From NCBI GenBank assembly GCA_031286005.1, contig JAITVC010000160.1, positions 1-6,654 on the forward strand: DNA of 6,654 nt, written 5' to 3'. Every line of letters starts with the position of its first letter. Position 1 is the first letter of the stretch. This DNA comes from Bacteroidales bacterium (GTDB taxonomy: Bacteria; Bacteroidota; Bacteroidia; Bacteroidales; P3). Below the pieces are notes generated by a model. It saw only the letters and a list, made by a program, of their open reading frames with translations, was not told the DNA's origin and made no database searches. Positions 1 through 5,052 of the stretch are shown piece after piece. A program made the position numbers and the translations under genes.

Positions 1-1120
1 AGCGCAACAATAATTTTCCGGCTTCTTTTTCCTGTGCATCCGTGGGCGTTCCGCTCATCAACCGTTTCACTTCGGCCAACAATTGGGTGGCTAAATTGCG
101 TTGTGCGTTGTATAATTTCTCAATTTGCGGACGATAGGTTTCAAATTCTTGATCATTACCTTTGCTTGTAGGGCCGGAGATAATCAACGGCGTACGGGCG
201 TCATCAATCAACACAGAATCGACCTCATCGACAATAGCATAGTGATGCTTGCGTTGCACCAATTCCGATGTGTTACGGCACATGTTATCCCGCAAATAGT
301 CAAAACCAAATTCATTGTTTGTTCCATAGGTAACATCCGCCAGATAAGCATTTCGGCGTTCATCGGAACTCGGCTCATGCTTGTCGATGCAATCCACTTT
401 CAAACCGTGAAATTCAAACAACATACCCATCCACTCCGAGTCACGTTTGGCCAAATAATCATTGACCGTAACCACGTGAACACCTCGTCCCGCAAGAGCA
501 TTGAGATAAACCGGCAACGTAGCCACCAACGTCTTTCCTTCCCCCGTAGCCATTTCGGAAATCTTGCCTTGATGCAACACCGTACCGCCAATAAGCTGCA
601 CATCGTAGTGAACCATATCCCACTTAATGAGGTTTCCTCCGGCCATCCATTCATTGGCATAGTAGGCTTTTTCGTTGCGAACATTTACATTGTCGCGCTT
701 AGCCGAAAGAGCCTCATCCCAAGGCATAATGCTCACTTCCACTTCGTCGTTTTCGGCAAAACGCTTGGCTGTAGACTTCATCACAGCAAAGGCTTCGGGC
801 AATATTTCGAGCAAAACATCCTCGATTTTCTTGTTTAACTCCGTTTCAAGTTTATCAATTTGGTCGTAAATTTCCTCTTTTTCTTCGATGGGGCAGTTTT
901 CCTCGTCGGCCACCCCTTTGAGGCGGGAGATTTCGTTTAAATCCTCTTGAAGATAAGTGTTGATACGATTTTTAAATTCCTGTGTTTTGGCACGAAGTTC
1001 GTCGTTCGACAGTTTTTCAATCTCCATATAAGCACTCAACGTGGCTTCTACCAGCGGATTGATTTCTTTCAGGTCTCGTGTAGACTTATCGCCCAATAAT
1101 TTTTTGATGAATCCTAACAT
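1..1120 (-). CDS. secA: Preprotein translocase ATPase SecA, N-terminal part (cut by window edge)
   Basis: SecA is the cytoplasmic motor that drives unfolded preproteins through the SecYEG channel by ATP hydrolysis. The 373 codons visible here begin [17 protein letters not shown] and cover the start of nucleotide-binding domain 1. The Walker A motif is ATGEGKT (residues 191-197), followed by VNDYLAKRD (219-227), [14 protein letters not shown] (267-280) and the Walker B region [14 protein letters not shown] (297-310), all close to the SecA family sequence. Walker A falls about 85 residues later than in E. coli SecA. The cause is a charged, coiled-coil-like N-terminal insertion (about residues 40-125) plus the segment before [15 protein letters not shown], both known from Bacteroidota SecA. 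DDART replaces the DEART common elsewhere. The ATG at 1118-1120 sits about 20 nt after a TATCTTTG promoter box. The gene runs off the left edge; family members in this phylum are about 1,100 residues, so roughly two thirds is missing. The identification is very secure. Confidence 0.97.
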   Translation of the reverse strand, partial: MLGFIKKLLGDKSTRDLKEINPLVEATLSAYMEIEKLSNDELRAKTQEFKNRINTYLQEDLNEISRLKGVADEENCPIEEKEEIYDQIDKLETELNKKIEDVLLEILPEAFAVMKSTAKRFAENDEVEVSIMPWDEALSAKRDNVNVRNEKAYYANEWMAGGNLIKWDMVHYDVQLIGGTVLHQGKISEMATGEGKTLVATLPVYLNALAGRGVHVVTVNDYLAKRDSEWMGMLFEFHGLKVDCIDKHEPSSDERRNAYLADVTYGTNNEFGFDYLRDNMCRNTSELVQRKHHYAIVDEVDSVLIDDARTPLIISGPTSKGNDQEFETYRPQIEKLYNAQRNLATQLLAEVKRLMSGTPTDAQEKEAGKLLLR

Positions 1121-1137
1121 AATGTTTTTATTTTAGC

Positions 1138-1200
1138 TTGCAAAGATACGAAATTTAATTGAAAATTAAGAATGGAAAATTCAAAATTATTTAGTTTTTC
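1138..1200. repeat. 63-bp direct repeat, copy 1 (secA side)
   Basis: This segment is identical over 63 bp to 2524-2586, in the same orientation and offset by 1386 bp. The flanks differ at once: c before and c after here, g before and a after in copy 2. It is AT-rich, begins ttgcaaagatacgaaattt and ends with ttagtttttc. The left end carries a minus-strand -7 promoter box; the rest is made of aaaatt/gaaaatt-type words. Together the copies bracket the DUF4143 ATPase gene. Confidence 0.97.
1141..1148 (-). promoter_or_regulatory. secA promoter -7 box (TATCTTTG)
   Basis: Read on the minus strand this is TATCTTTG, a perfect match to the Bacteroidota -7 consensus TAnnTTTG and in the same CGTATCTTTGCA context as the recF promoter. 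Transcription would start near 1135-1137, leaving a leader of about 16 nt before the secA ATG. I see no good TTTG -33 box at the usual spacing of about 20 bp, so the promoter may be weak or depend on the AT-rich upstream DNA of the repeat. No terminator is visible between the ATPase stop codon and this box, so read-through from the ATPase gene could also contribute. Confidence 0.75.
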
Positions 1201-1207
1201 CTTGCAA

Positions 1208-2443
1208 TTAGTTCAATAACCAATCAATCACATTGATTTTCTCTATTCCTTTGTATGTTGAAGCCGGTTCAATATCTGTTGTCAGAAGAATGCGTTTGTT
1301 GTAGTCTTTTACCAATTCAAAAGGTCGCATTTCACGTTGGAATGTAGTCTCATCGTTAACCGTCCAAGCCACTTGAATGTATGTTATCTCACCTTTGGCT
1401 TTTGCAACAAAATCTATTTCCGTATTATCTGCCTTGCCAATATTCACTGCGTATCCACGTCGCAACAATTCAAGATAGACAATATTTTCCAAATTATGTC
1501 CTTTGTTGAACTGCAAGTCTCGATTGAACATGGCCGATAGAAAGCCTAAATCTACTGCATAAAATTTGCCAAGTGTTTGTAGTAATTTTTTACCCTTAAT
1601 GTCATATCGGTCTGCGTGATAGAAAATAAAGCTACCGAGTAAATGGGACAGATAGTTATCTACTGTTTCCTTATTGATTTTATTCCCGTTGGACGTCATT
1701 GTTTGAGCGATACTGTTAGGAGAAACCGTATTCCCAATAGAATCGAACATAAATTTGGCCAAATTTTCAAAATCAAATTTAGAACGGATTTTGTTTCGTT
1801 TCATAATATCCTTTTCAAGGATTGTACTGTAAACACTCGACAAATAACGATTTATTTCATCTGTTTTGTCGGCATTCAAGAAGTTTAATACTTCCGGAAA
1901 TCCGCCATATTGCAGATAGTGATTAAAGATTTCGGCTTTGCTGTAACCAAAAGTATGATCAAAAGTTTTGTCAAAAGGACTTGCCGTATAGCCTAACAAA
2001 AATTCTGCAAAGGAAAATGGCATCACTTTGATTTCGATATATCTACCCGTTAGTAAGGTTGCTAAATCGGAAGAAAGAAAAAATGCGTTTGAGCCCGTTA
2101 TGTACAGGTCAATATAATCTTTTACAAACAAACTGTCTACCAAACGCTCAAACTCCGGAACCATCTGAATTTCGTCTAAAAAAACATAATTTTTTTGTTT
2201 TTTATCAACCATCTTCATAATGTAATCATTCAGCGTATAGGCATTAAGAAGAGGGGCATTTTCCATCTCTTCCAGATTGATGTGGATAATGTTTTTGGAT
2301 TTCACACCGGAAGTCCGCAATTCATCTTGAAATTGTTTGAATAGGGTAGATTTTCCTGCCCTACGAATGCCTGTTATGACTTTTATAACATTGACATCTC
2401 GCAAATTATTCAATTGTTCCAAGTATTTTTTTCGTATTACCAT
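1208..2443 (-). CDS. AAA_14 / DUF4143 family ATP-binding protein
   Basis: This is a 411-residue protein of the widespread but functionally undefined DUF4143 ATPase family, at full family length. The N-terminal AAA-type domain (about 1-200) has Walker A GIRRAGKST (25-33), Walker B YVFLDEIQ (86-92), a sensor-1-like YITGSNA (114-120) and LTGRY (131-135). The C-terminal part (about 210-411) has the nuclease-like core of DUF4143: LENIVYLELLRRG (318-330), TEIDFVAK (341-348) and YIQVAW (355-360). The catalytic lysine of a PD-(D/E)XK site is replaced, so nuclease activity is doubtful. I chose the ATG at 2441-2443 because relatives start with the same (I/V)xRxxYLEQL pattern; an in-frame TTG at 2470 would add nine residues with no family support. 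It is probably cytoplasmic, with no signal peptide or membrane segment. The gene lies alone between secA and the M56 gene, bracketed by identical 63-bp repeats, which suggests it was acquired as a cassette. The family call is secure; the biological role is unknown. Confidence 0.93.
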   Translation of the reverse strand: MVIRKKYLEQLNNLRDVNVIKVITGIRRAGKSTLFKQFQDELRTSGVKSKNIIHINLEEMENAPLLNAYTLNDYIMKMVDKKQKNYVFLDEIQMVPEFERLVDSLFVKDYIDLYITGSNAFFLSSDLATLLTGRYIEIKVMPFSFAEFLLGYTASPFDKTFDHTFGYSKAEIFNHYLQYGGFPEVLNFLNADKTDEINRYLSSVYSTILEKDIMKRNKIRSKFDFENLAKFMFDSIGNTVSPNSIAQTMTSNGNKINKETVDNYLSHLLGSFIFYHADRYDIKGKKLLQTLGKFYAVDLGFLSAMFNRDLQFNKGHNLENIVYLELLRRGYAVNIGKADNTEIDFVAKAKGEITYIQVAWTVNDETTFQREMRPFELVKDYNKRILLTTDIEPASTYKGIEKINVIDWLLN

Positions 2444-2502
2444 AACAGCGAAAGTTTGATTTTTATACAATTTTCGCTGTTATAATTAGCAGCGAAAGTT
2501 TG
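2442..2502 (-). promoter_or_regulatory. ATPase mRNA leader with competing hairpins over the start codon
   Basis: Read as minus-strand RNA, segment A (2502-2490, CAAACTTTCGCTG) is followed by segment B (2483-2472, ATAACAGCGAAA) and segment C (2458-2442, CAAACTTTCGCTGTTAT). A and C share 13 identical bases, and B is complementary to both. B with C forms a perfect 12-bp stem with an 18-nt loop and includes the first two bases of the ATG. B with A forms an 8-bp stem with a 10-nt loop and would leave the ATG free. The two folds exclude each other. No Shine-Dalgarno sequence is visible. The sequence symmetry is plain; a role in translational control, or as a DNA operator, is inference. Confidence 0.6.
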
Positions 2503-2523
2503 TGAATTTTTAAAGTTTTGCCG

Positions 2524-2586
2524 TTGCAAAGATACGAAATTTAATTGAAAATTAAGAATGGAAAATTCAAAATTATTTAGTTTTTC
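2524..2586. repeat. 63-bp direct repeat, copy 2 (upstream of ATPase gene)
   Basis: This is an exact duplicate of 1138-1200 in the same orientation. It lies about 80 bp upstream of the ATPase start codon and supplies that gene's predicted promoter box. A 63-bp identity without a single mismatch in AT-rich non-coding DNA implies either a recent duplication or a dispersed element kept uniform. Recombination between the copies would remove 1386 bp, including the whole ATPase gene, and leave secA with one intact copy. Confidence 0.97.
2527..2534 (-). promoter_or_regulatory. ATPase gene promoter -7 box (TATCTTTG)
   Basis: This is a minus-strand TATCTTTG box inside repeat copy 2, identical to the one before secA. 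Transcription starting near 2521-2523 would give a leader of about 80 nt, much longer than the ~16-nt leaders predicted for secA and recF, and that leader contains the competing hairpins. As in copy 1, no good -33 box is evident. Confidence 0.65.
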
Positions 2587-2652
2587 AGTACAATTTGCCA
2601 AAAACCCGTAGAGGTCGAATATTTTCGCCCCCATTTCGCCCCAATCCAAAAC

Positions 2653-2667
2653 CTGACAAAATGTCAG
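2653..2667. repeat. Short perfect dyad ctgaca-aaa-tgtcag
   Basis: This 6-bp perfect inverted repeat is separated by three bases. It could be a protein-binding site or the tip of a small hairpin. It lies between the M56 terminator and the ATPase promoter, about 120 bp upstream of the latter's -7 box. Such a short dyad can arise by chance, so its function is open. Confidence 0.4.
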
Positions 2668-2698
2668 TCCCGATTCTCTATTTTGGACGAAAAAACGA

Positions 2699-2726
2699 AA
2701 AAACGGCACTAAAAAGTGTCGTTTTT
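2699..2726 (-). terminator. Rho-independent-type terminator of the M56 gene
   Basis: A 12-bp stem (2699-2710 with 2715-2726) closes an AAAA/TTTT tetraloop, with a single imperfect pair: G-U when read on the plus strand, A-C on the minus strand. Read on the minus strand it is followed by T-rich sequence (TTTTTTCGTTTTTTCG). It lies about 130 nt beyond the stop codon of the M56 peptidase gene and before the ATPase promoter, so it most likely ends the repressor-peptidase transcript. The A-rich left flank makes it potentially bidirectional, but no plus-strand gene ends here. Confidence 0.75.
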
Positions 2727-2738
2727 CCATATACTTAT

Positions 2739-2782
2739 CCTGTATCCTTCCTGTATGGTTTCTGTATGCTCCCTCTATGAAA
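2739..2782. repeat. Four decaying 11-bp tandem units (cctgtatg-type)
   Basis: The units cctgtatcctt (2739), cctgtatggtt (2750), tctgtatgctc (2761) and cctctatgaaa (2772) follow each other without gaps. The core ctgtat is kept in the first three and altered in the fourth. The 11-bp period is close to one helical turn. The array lies in the 3' untranslated region of the M56 gene, before its terminator. It may be a small slippage-derived array or a phased binding site; nothing in the sequence decides between these. Confidence 0.6.
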
Positions 2783-2858
2783 AATTTAACTCAAAAAAGA
2801 GCAGTGTCAAAGGTTATCATTTCCTGCCAAATTGTCATGAAAATGATTTTCCGCATCT

Positions 2859-4394
2859 CTATCCCAGCGTAAATTTAATTGGCAACATGAATTGCACACG
2901 AACATTTTGGCCCCGTTGTTTTCCCGGTATCCATTTCGGCATGGCTTTAACCACCCGAACGGCTTCTTCATCGCAACCGCCACCAATACCGCGCACAACC
3001 TTAACATCGGAAATACTGCCATCTTTTTCAACCACAAACGTGATATAAATTGTTCCCTTGATGTTACTTTCTCTTGCCGTTGCTGGATATACGATATTAT
3101 CGGCCAAATATTTTTGGCGGGCTTCTTCACCACCGGGATAATTAGGATTATCTTCTACAACTTGAAAGATTTGGTCTTCGGAATTTTGTTTAGCAGACGA
3201 TTGTTTATTTTCTTTCTCGTAGAACTGTGGAACTTTCGATTTTGTTGAGATGAGAATGACCCCATTTGCACCACGTTCGCCATACTCAGCAATGGCCAAC
3301 GAATCCTTTAAAACTTCCATTAACATAATATCTTCGTTAGAAACAACGGCCTTCAACTGTTTCAAGCCTCCTTCTATTTCTTTTCCATCTACAAAAACAA
3401 GAGGTTCTTCTTCATTTGGAAAAATACCTTTTCCGTTTACTGAAATGGTGGTTGGTTCTTCAGAAGCAATTACATCTTCCGAAGGTGTGGGTTTTTCTTG
3501 GCAGGCAAACAAAAATGTTAGCGCCAAAACAAGTGGGACGAATGCCAAATACCGAACTTGGCTCAATAATCTGGCGGGTTTTGCAATTTGCATCATGATT
3601 CTGTGTTTTATTGGTGAATAATTGAATGAGTGTACTAAAATAGGTTGTTTGCCGATAACTTTTTGTAGTAATAATTGAAAATAATAGTGTTTATCGCTGC
3701 ATTGTTCCAATGCCCCACGGTCGGCCAAAAACTCATGGTTTAGGCGCATTTCCCGTTTGAGCAACCATACGAACGGATTGAAGAATTGCACCATGCAAAT
3801 GATTTCCATGAGCATTAAATCCCAACTGTGTTTTTGCTTCACGTGTATCTCTTCGTGGCTAAGCACCAAATTGCATTCTTCGCCGTTGTACCACGTTTCG
3901 GGAATAAATATACGATTGAAGAACGAAAATGCTGTTGAAATATGCGTACTCAAAACGATGTTCTTGCTCTTTGTCGGCAAGCGTTTCCCCTTTCGTGAAA
4001 ACGCCACCAAACGCAGAACACCAATAAACCCGCGACTGACCAAAAACACAACGCCGATGAGATATATCCAACCGATAATGTTTAACATAGAAATCGTTTT
4101 TGCCCCCGTAATCGTAACCGGATTAAGCCAAATAGGACTGTGTTCTTGAACGGCAACCATGCTTAAATAAAACATTCCCGCTTCGCCACCGATAGTATCA
4201 CTTACAGGGATTTCAAAATTCAAGAACGGCAATGCCATCGCAAACATCAAGAAGCCCAAAATCACAAACCGCCGTGTGTTCAAGTGCGAGTCATTTCTAA
4301 CCAATCCTTTATACAACAGATAGAAAACGGCCAATGCTGTGCCGGATGGGAGCATGTAGGCGCTCCAGAAATCAAAAGGAAGTGAATTATACAT
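2859..4394 (-). CDS. BlaR1/MecR1-like M56 membrane metallopeptidase with plug-like and TonB C-terminal domains
   Basis: This is a 511-residue inner-membrane sensor-type protease. Hydrophobic segments lie near 14-29, 42-60, 104-130, 190-211 and 282-298. The cytoplasmic zinc site has HEEIH (180-184) in SHEEIHVKQKHSWD, with a likely third ligand E221 in NHEFLADRGAL; the 41-residue spacing matches what I recall for BlaR1. After the last membrane segment comes a stretch resembling a TonB-receptor plug (about 330-385, VFVDGKEI and GERGANGVILIST). A linker leads to a TonB C-terminal domain (about 416-510) with NPNYPGGEEARQKYL, NIVYPATARE, GTIYITFVVEKDGS and a C-terminal PIKFTLG. There is no penicillin-binding sensor domain. 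It follows a BlaI-family repressor gene with a 64-bp gap, the standard pairing in which the protease inactivates the repressor. The start ATG is followed directly by hydrophobic sequence, as usual for the family. The signal sensed is unknown; a link to TonB-dependent envelope transport is inference. Confidence 0.92.
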   Translation of the reverse strand: MYNSLPFDFWSAYMLPSGTALAVFYLLYKGLVRNDSHLNTRRFVILGFLMFAMALPFLNFEIPVSDTIGGEAGMFYLSMVAVQEHSPIWLNPVTITGAKTISMLNIIGWIYLIGVVFLVSRGFIGVLRLVAFSRKGKRLPTKSKNIVLSTHISTAFSFFNRIFIPETWYNGEECNLVLSHEEIHVKQKHSWDLMLMEIICMVQFFNPFVWLLKREMRLNHEFLADRGALEQCSDKHYYFQLLLQKVIGKQPILVHSFNYSPIKHRIMMQIAKPARLLSQVRYLAFVPLVLALTFLFACQEKPTPSEDVIASEEPTTISVNGKGIFPNEEEPLVFVDGKEIEGGLKQLKAVVSNEDIMLMEVLKDSLAIAEYGERGANGVILISTKSKVPQFYEKENKQSSAKQNSEDQIFQVVEDNPNYPGGEEARQKYLADNIVYPATARESNIKGTIYITFVVEKDGSISDVKVVRGIGGGCDEEAVRVVKAMPKWIPGKQRGQNVRVQFMLPIKFTLG

Positions 4395-4411
4395 AATATT
4401 TGCTTTTTGGG

Positions 4412-4456
4412 GGTTAAGGGTTAAAGGTCAAGGGTTAATAGTTTTTACCCTTAACC
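4412..4456. repeat. Intercistronic inverted repeat (ggttaagggt / acccttaacc)
   Basis: A perfect 10-bp inverted repeat (4412-4421 and 4447-4456) extends by three more pairs after one mismatch. It lies in the 64-bp gap between the repressor stop codon and the peptidase start codon. The left arm belongs to a run of gggttaa-like words (4411-4438), so alternative pairings are possible. In the minus-strand transcript it would form a hairpin with a loop of about 25 nt. It might uncouple expression of the two genes or protect the upstream message. No U-tract follows directly, so it is not a typical terminator. Confidence 0.6.
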
Positions 4457-4458
4457 AT

Positions 4459-4860
4459 TTACCGTTTGCCATTTTTTTGTTTTAAAGTCTGTAAAAGTTC
4501 CGAAATCTCATCAATCTCCTTCCGCTTAAGGTTCCCTTCTTCCACAAAAAAGTTAACCAAGCCGGCAAATGAGTTTTTGAAATACGTGCTATTTAAGCGA
4601 TTTAACGAATTGGATACATATTGCGATTGTGATACAATGGGGTAATATTGATATGTTTTTCCAAAACTACGATGTGCAACAAATCCTTTTTTCTCTAAAA
4701 TGCGGATAATGGTGGATACGGTGTTGTATGCCGGTTTCGGAGCGGGCATTATCTCTAAAAGGTCGTTCACAAACGCCTGTTCTTTTTCCCAAAGCAATTG
4801 CATCACCTGTTCTTCGGCTTTGGTTAAATTTAACGATTCATCAAAAAGTTTTTTGCTCAT
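4459..4860 (-). CDS. BlaI/MecI-family winged-helix transcriptional repressor
   Basis: This 133-residue protein is of normal family length. The N-terminal winged helix (about 11-76) has LTKAEEQVMQLLWEKEQAFVNDLL and the recognition-helix region PAYNTVSTIIRILEKKGFV (43-61), followed by the wing residues GKTYQYYPIVS. The C-terminal dimerisation helices (about 80-130) include LVNFFVEEGNLKRKEIDEI. Its N103-F104 bond sits where, from memory, BlaI and MecI are cut (Asn-Phe) on induction. The protein should dimerise on dyad DNA and repress its own promoter, where two AACTA/TAGTT dyads lie, together with the downstream M56 peptidase gene. The ATG at 4858-4860 is the first in frame. The gene has no beta-lactamase partner here, so I give no bla or mec symbol; the regulated function and inducer are unknown. 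Confidence 0.93.
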   Translation of the reverse strand: MSKKLFDESLNLTKAEEQVMQLLWEKEQAFVNDLLEIMPAPKPAYNTVSTIIRILEKKGFVAHRSFGKTYQYYPIVSQSQYVSNSLNRLNSTYFKNSFAGLVNFFVEEGNLKRKEIDEISELLQTLKQKNGKR

Positions 4861-4876
4861 GATTTTTCTATTTTGG

Positions 4877-4902
4877 TAGGGGCGAATAATAATTCGCCCT
4901 TA
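4877..4902. repeat. REP-like palindrome in the repressor leader
   Basis: gggcgaat (4880-4887) and attcgccc (4892-4899) form a perfect 8-bp inverted repeat around aata, extended to about 11 bp with one imperfect pair (taggggcgaat / attcgccctta). It lies within the predicted 5' untranslated region of the repressor gene, about 17 bp before the ATG. GTAGGGGCGAAT-type palindromes resemble dispersed intergenic repeats that I recall from several bacterial genomes, so this may be a mobile REP-like unit and not a dedicated regulatory hairpin. In RNA it could still affect stability or translation. Confidence 0.65.
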
Positions 4903-4915
4903 CTATTTCACACCG

Positions 4916-4946
4916 CAAAGTTACAACTAATTTTTTAGTTGTGCAA
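4916..4946 (-). promoter_or_regulatory. Promoter of the repressor/M56 operon
   Basis: On the minus strand a TTG -33 element (4946-4944) is followed after 20 bp by TAACTTTG (4923-4916), which matches the Bacteroidota -7 consensus TAnnTTTG at the expected spacing. Transcription would start near 4910-4912, giving a leader of about 50 nt that holds the REP-like palindrome. The spacer between the two elements is itself a dyad, described as operator 1. Confidence 0.75.
4923..4942. promoter_or_regulatory. Operator 1: acaacta-6-tagttgt dyad inside the promoter
   Basis: This is a perfect 7-bp inverted repeat with a 6-bp centre. It fills the spacer between the -33 and -7 elements of the repressor promoter. 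With the preceding t it reads TACA on the left and TGTG on the right, close to the TACA/TGTA halves known for BlaI/MecI operators. A bound repressor dimer would block RNA polymerase, so autorepression is the natural reading. Confidence 0.7.
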
Positions 4947-4960
4947 CTATTTTTATAGTT
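4945..4960. promoter_or_regulatory. Operator 2: aactat-4-atagtt dyad
   Basis: This is a second perfect inverted repeat with the same AACTA/TAGTT core, centred 20 bp (about two helical turns) from operator 1. It begins at the -33 element. Two dimers could bind side by side on one face of the helix. It lies about 40 bp from the divergent recF promoter, so a direct effect on recF is less likely. Confidence 0.6.
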
Positions 4961-5000
4961 TTTTGTGTGTTTATTTTGCAAAGCTCTGAAATATACACTA

Positions 5001-5032
5001 TTTACATTTTAGATATTTTTTCCGTATCTTTG
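5001..5032 (+). promoter_or_regulatory. recF promoter (TATCTTTG -7 box)
   Basis: TATCTTTG at 5025-5032 matches the Bacteroidota -7 consensus. At 20 bp upstream lies TTTA (5001-5004), one base off the TTTG -33 element. Transcription would start near 5036-5038, leaving a leader of about 16 nt before the recF ATG. That short leader resembles the one predicted for secA. Confidence 0.75.
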
Positions 5033-5052
5033 CAGAAAATTTAGGTTTCAAC

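Larger units (their letters stand above)
2587..2858. other. Gene-free stretch between the M56 gene and repeat copy 2
   Basis: Together with the ATPase leader and repeat copy 2, this belongs to a stretch of about 415 bp (2444-2858) without a credible gene. From left to right it holds a doubled ttttcgcccc motif (2621-2642), a small perfect dyad ctgaca-aaa-tgtcag (2653-2667), a strong hairpin terminator (2699-2726) and four decaying 11-bp tandem units (2739-2782). The remaining bases up to the M56 stop codon show nothing I can name. A minus-strand reading frame of 97 codons crosses it but includes the terminator, the repeat and the promoter, so I do not treat it as a gene. Confidence 0.6.

Noticed and set aside
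125..838. Plus-strand open frame of 237 codons opposite secA
   Set aside because: It lies entirely antisense to a strongly conserved SecA sequence and shows no recognisable protein pattern. It is a codon-use shadow.
1121..1207. A terminator after the ATPase gene
   Set aside because: No stem followed by a T-tract is visible on the minus strand between the ATPase stop codon and the secA promoter box.
2468..2470. TTG as start of the ATPase, giving 420 residues
   Set aside because: The nine extra residues come from the repeat-rich leader and do not match the family's N terminus; the ATG at 2441-2443 does.
2524..2586. The 63-bp repeats as insertion-sequence ends
   Set aside because: They are direct, not inverted, there is no transposase between them, and no target-site duplication is visible.
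2437..2730. Minus-strand open frame of 97 codons (MEKRHFLVPFF...)
   Set aside because: It runs through the terminator hairpin, the promoter box, the 63-bp repeat and the ATPase leader, and its composition is low in complexity. Parts of it may be translated by chance, but nothing supports a gene.
2892..4149. Several plus-strand open frames opposite the M56 gene
   Set aside because: The minus-strand protein has intact motifs over its whole length, so these are antisense shadows.
4459..4860. Naming the regulatory pair blaI/blaR1 as beta-lactam resistance genes
   Set aside because: No beta-lactamase or penicillin-sensor domain is present; the pair is a family relative with an unknown inducer.
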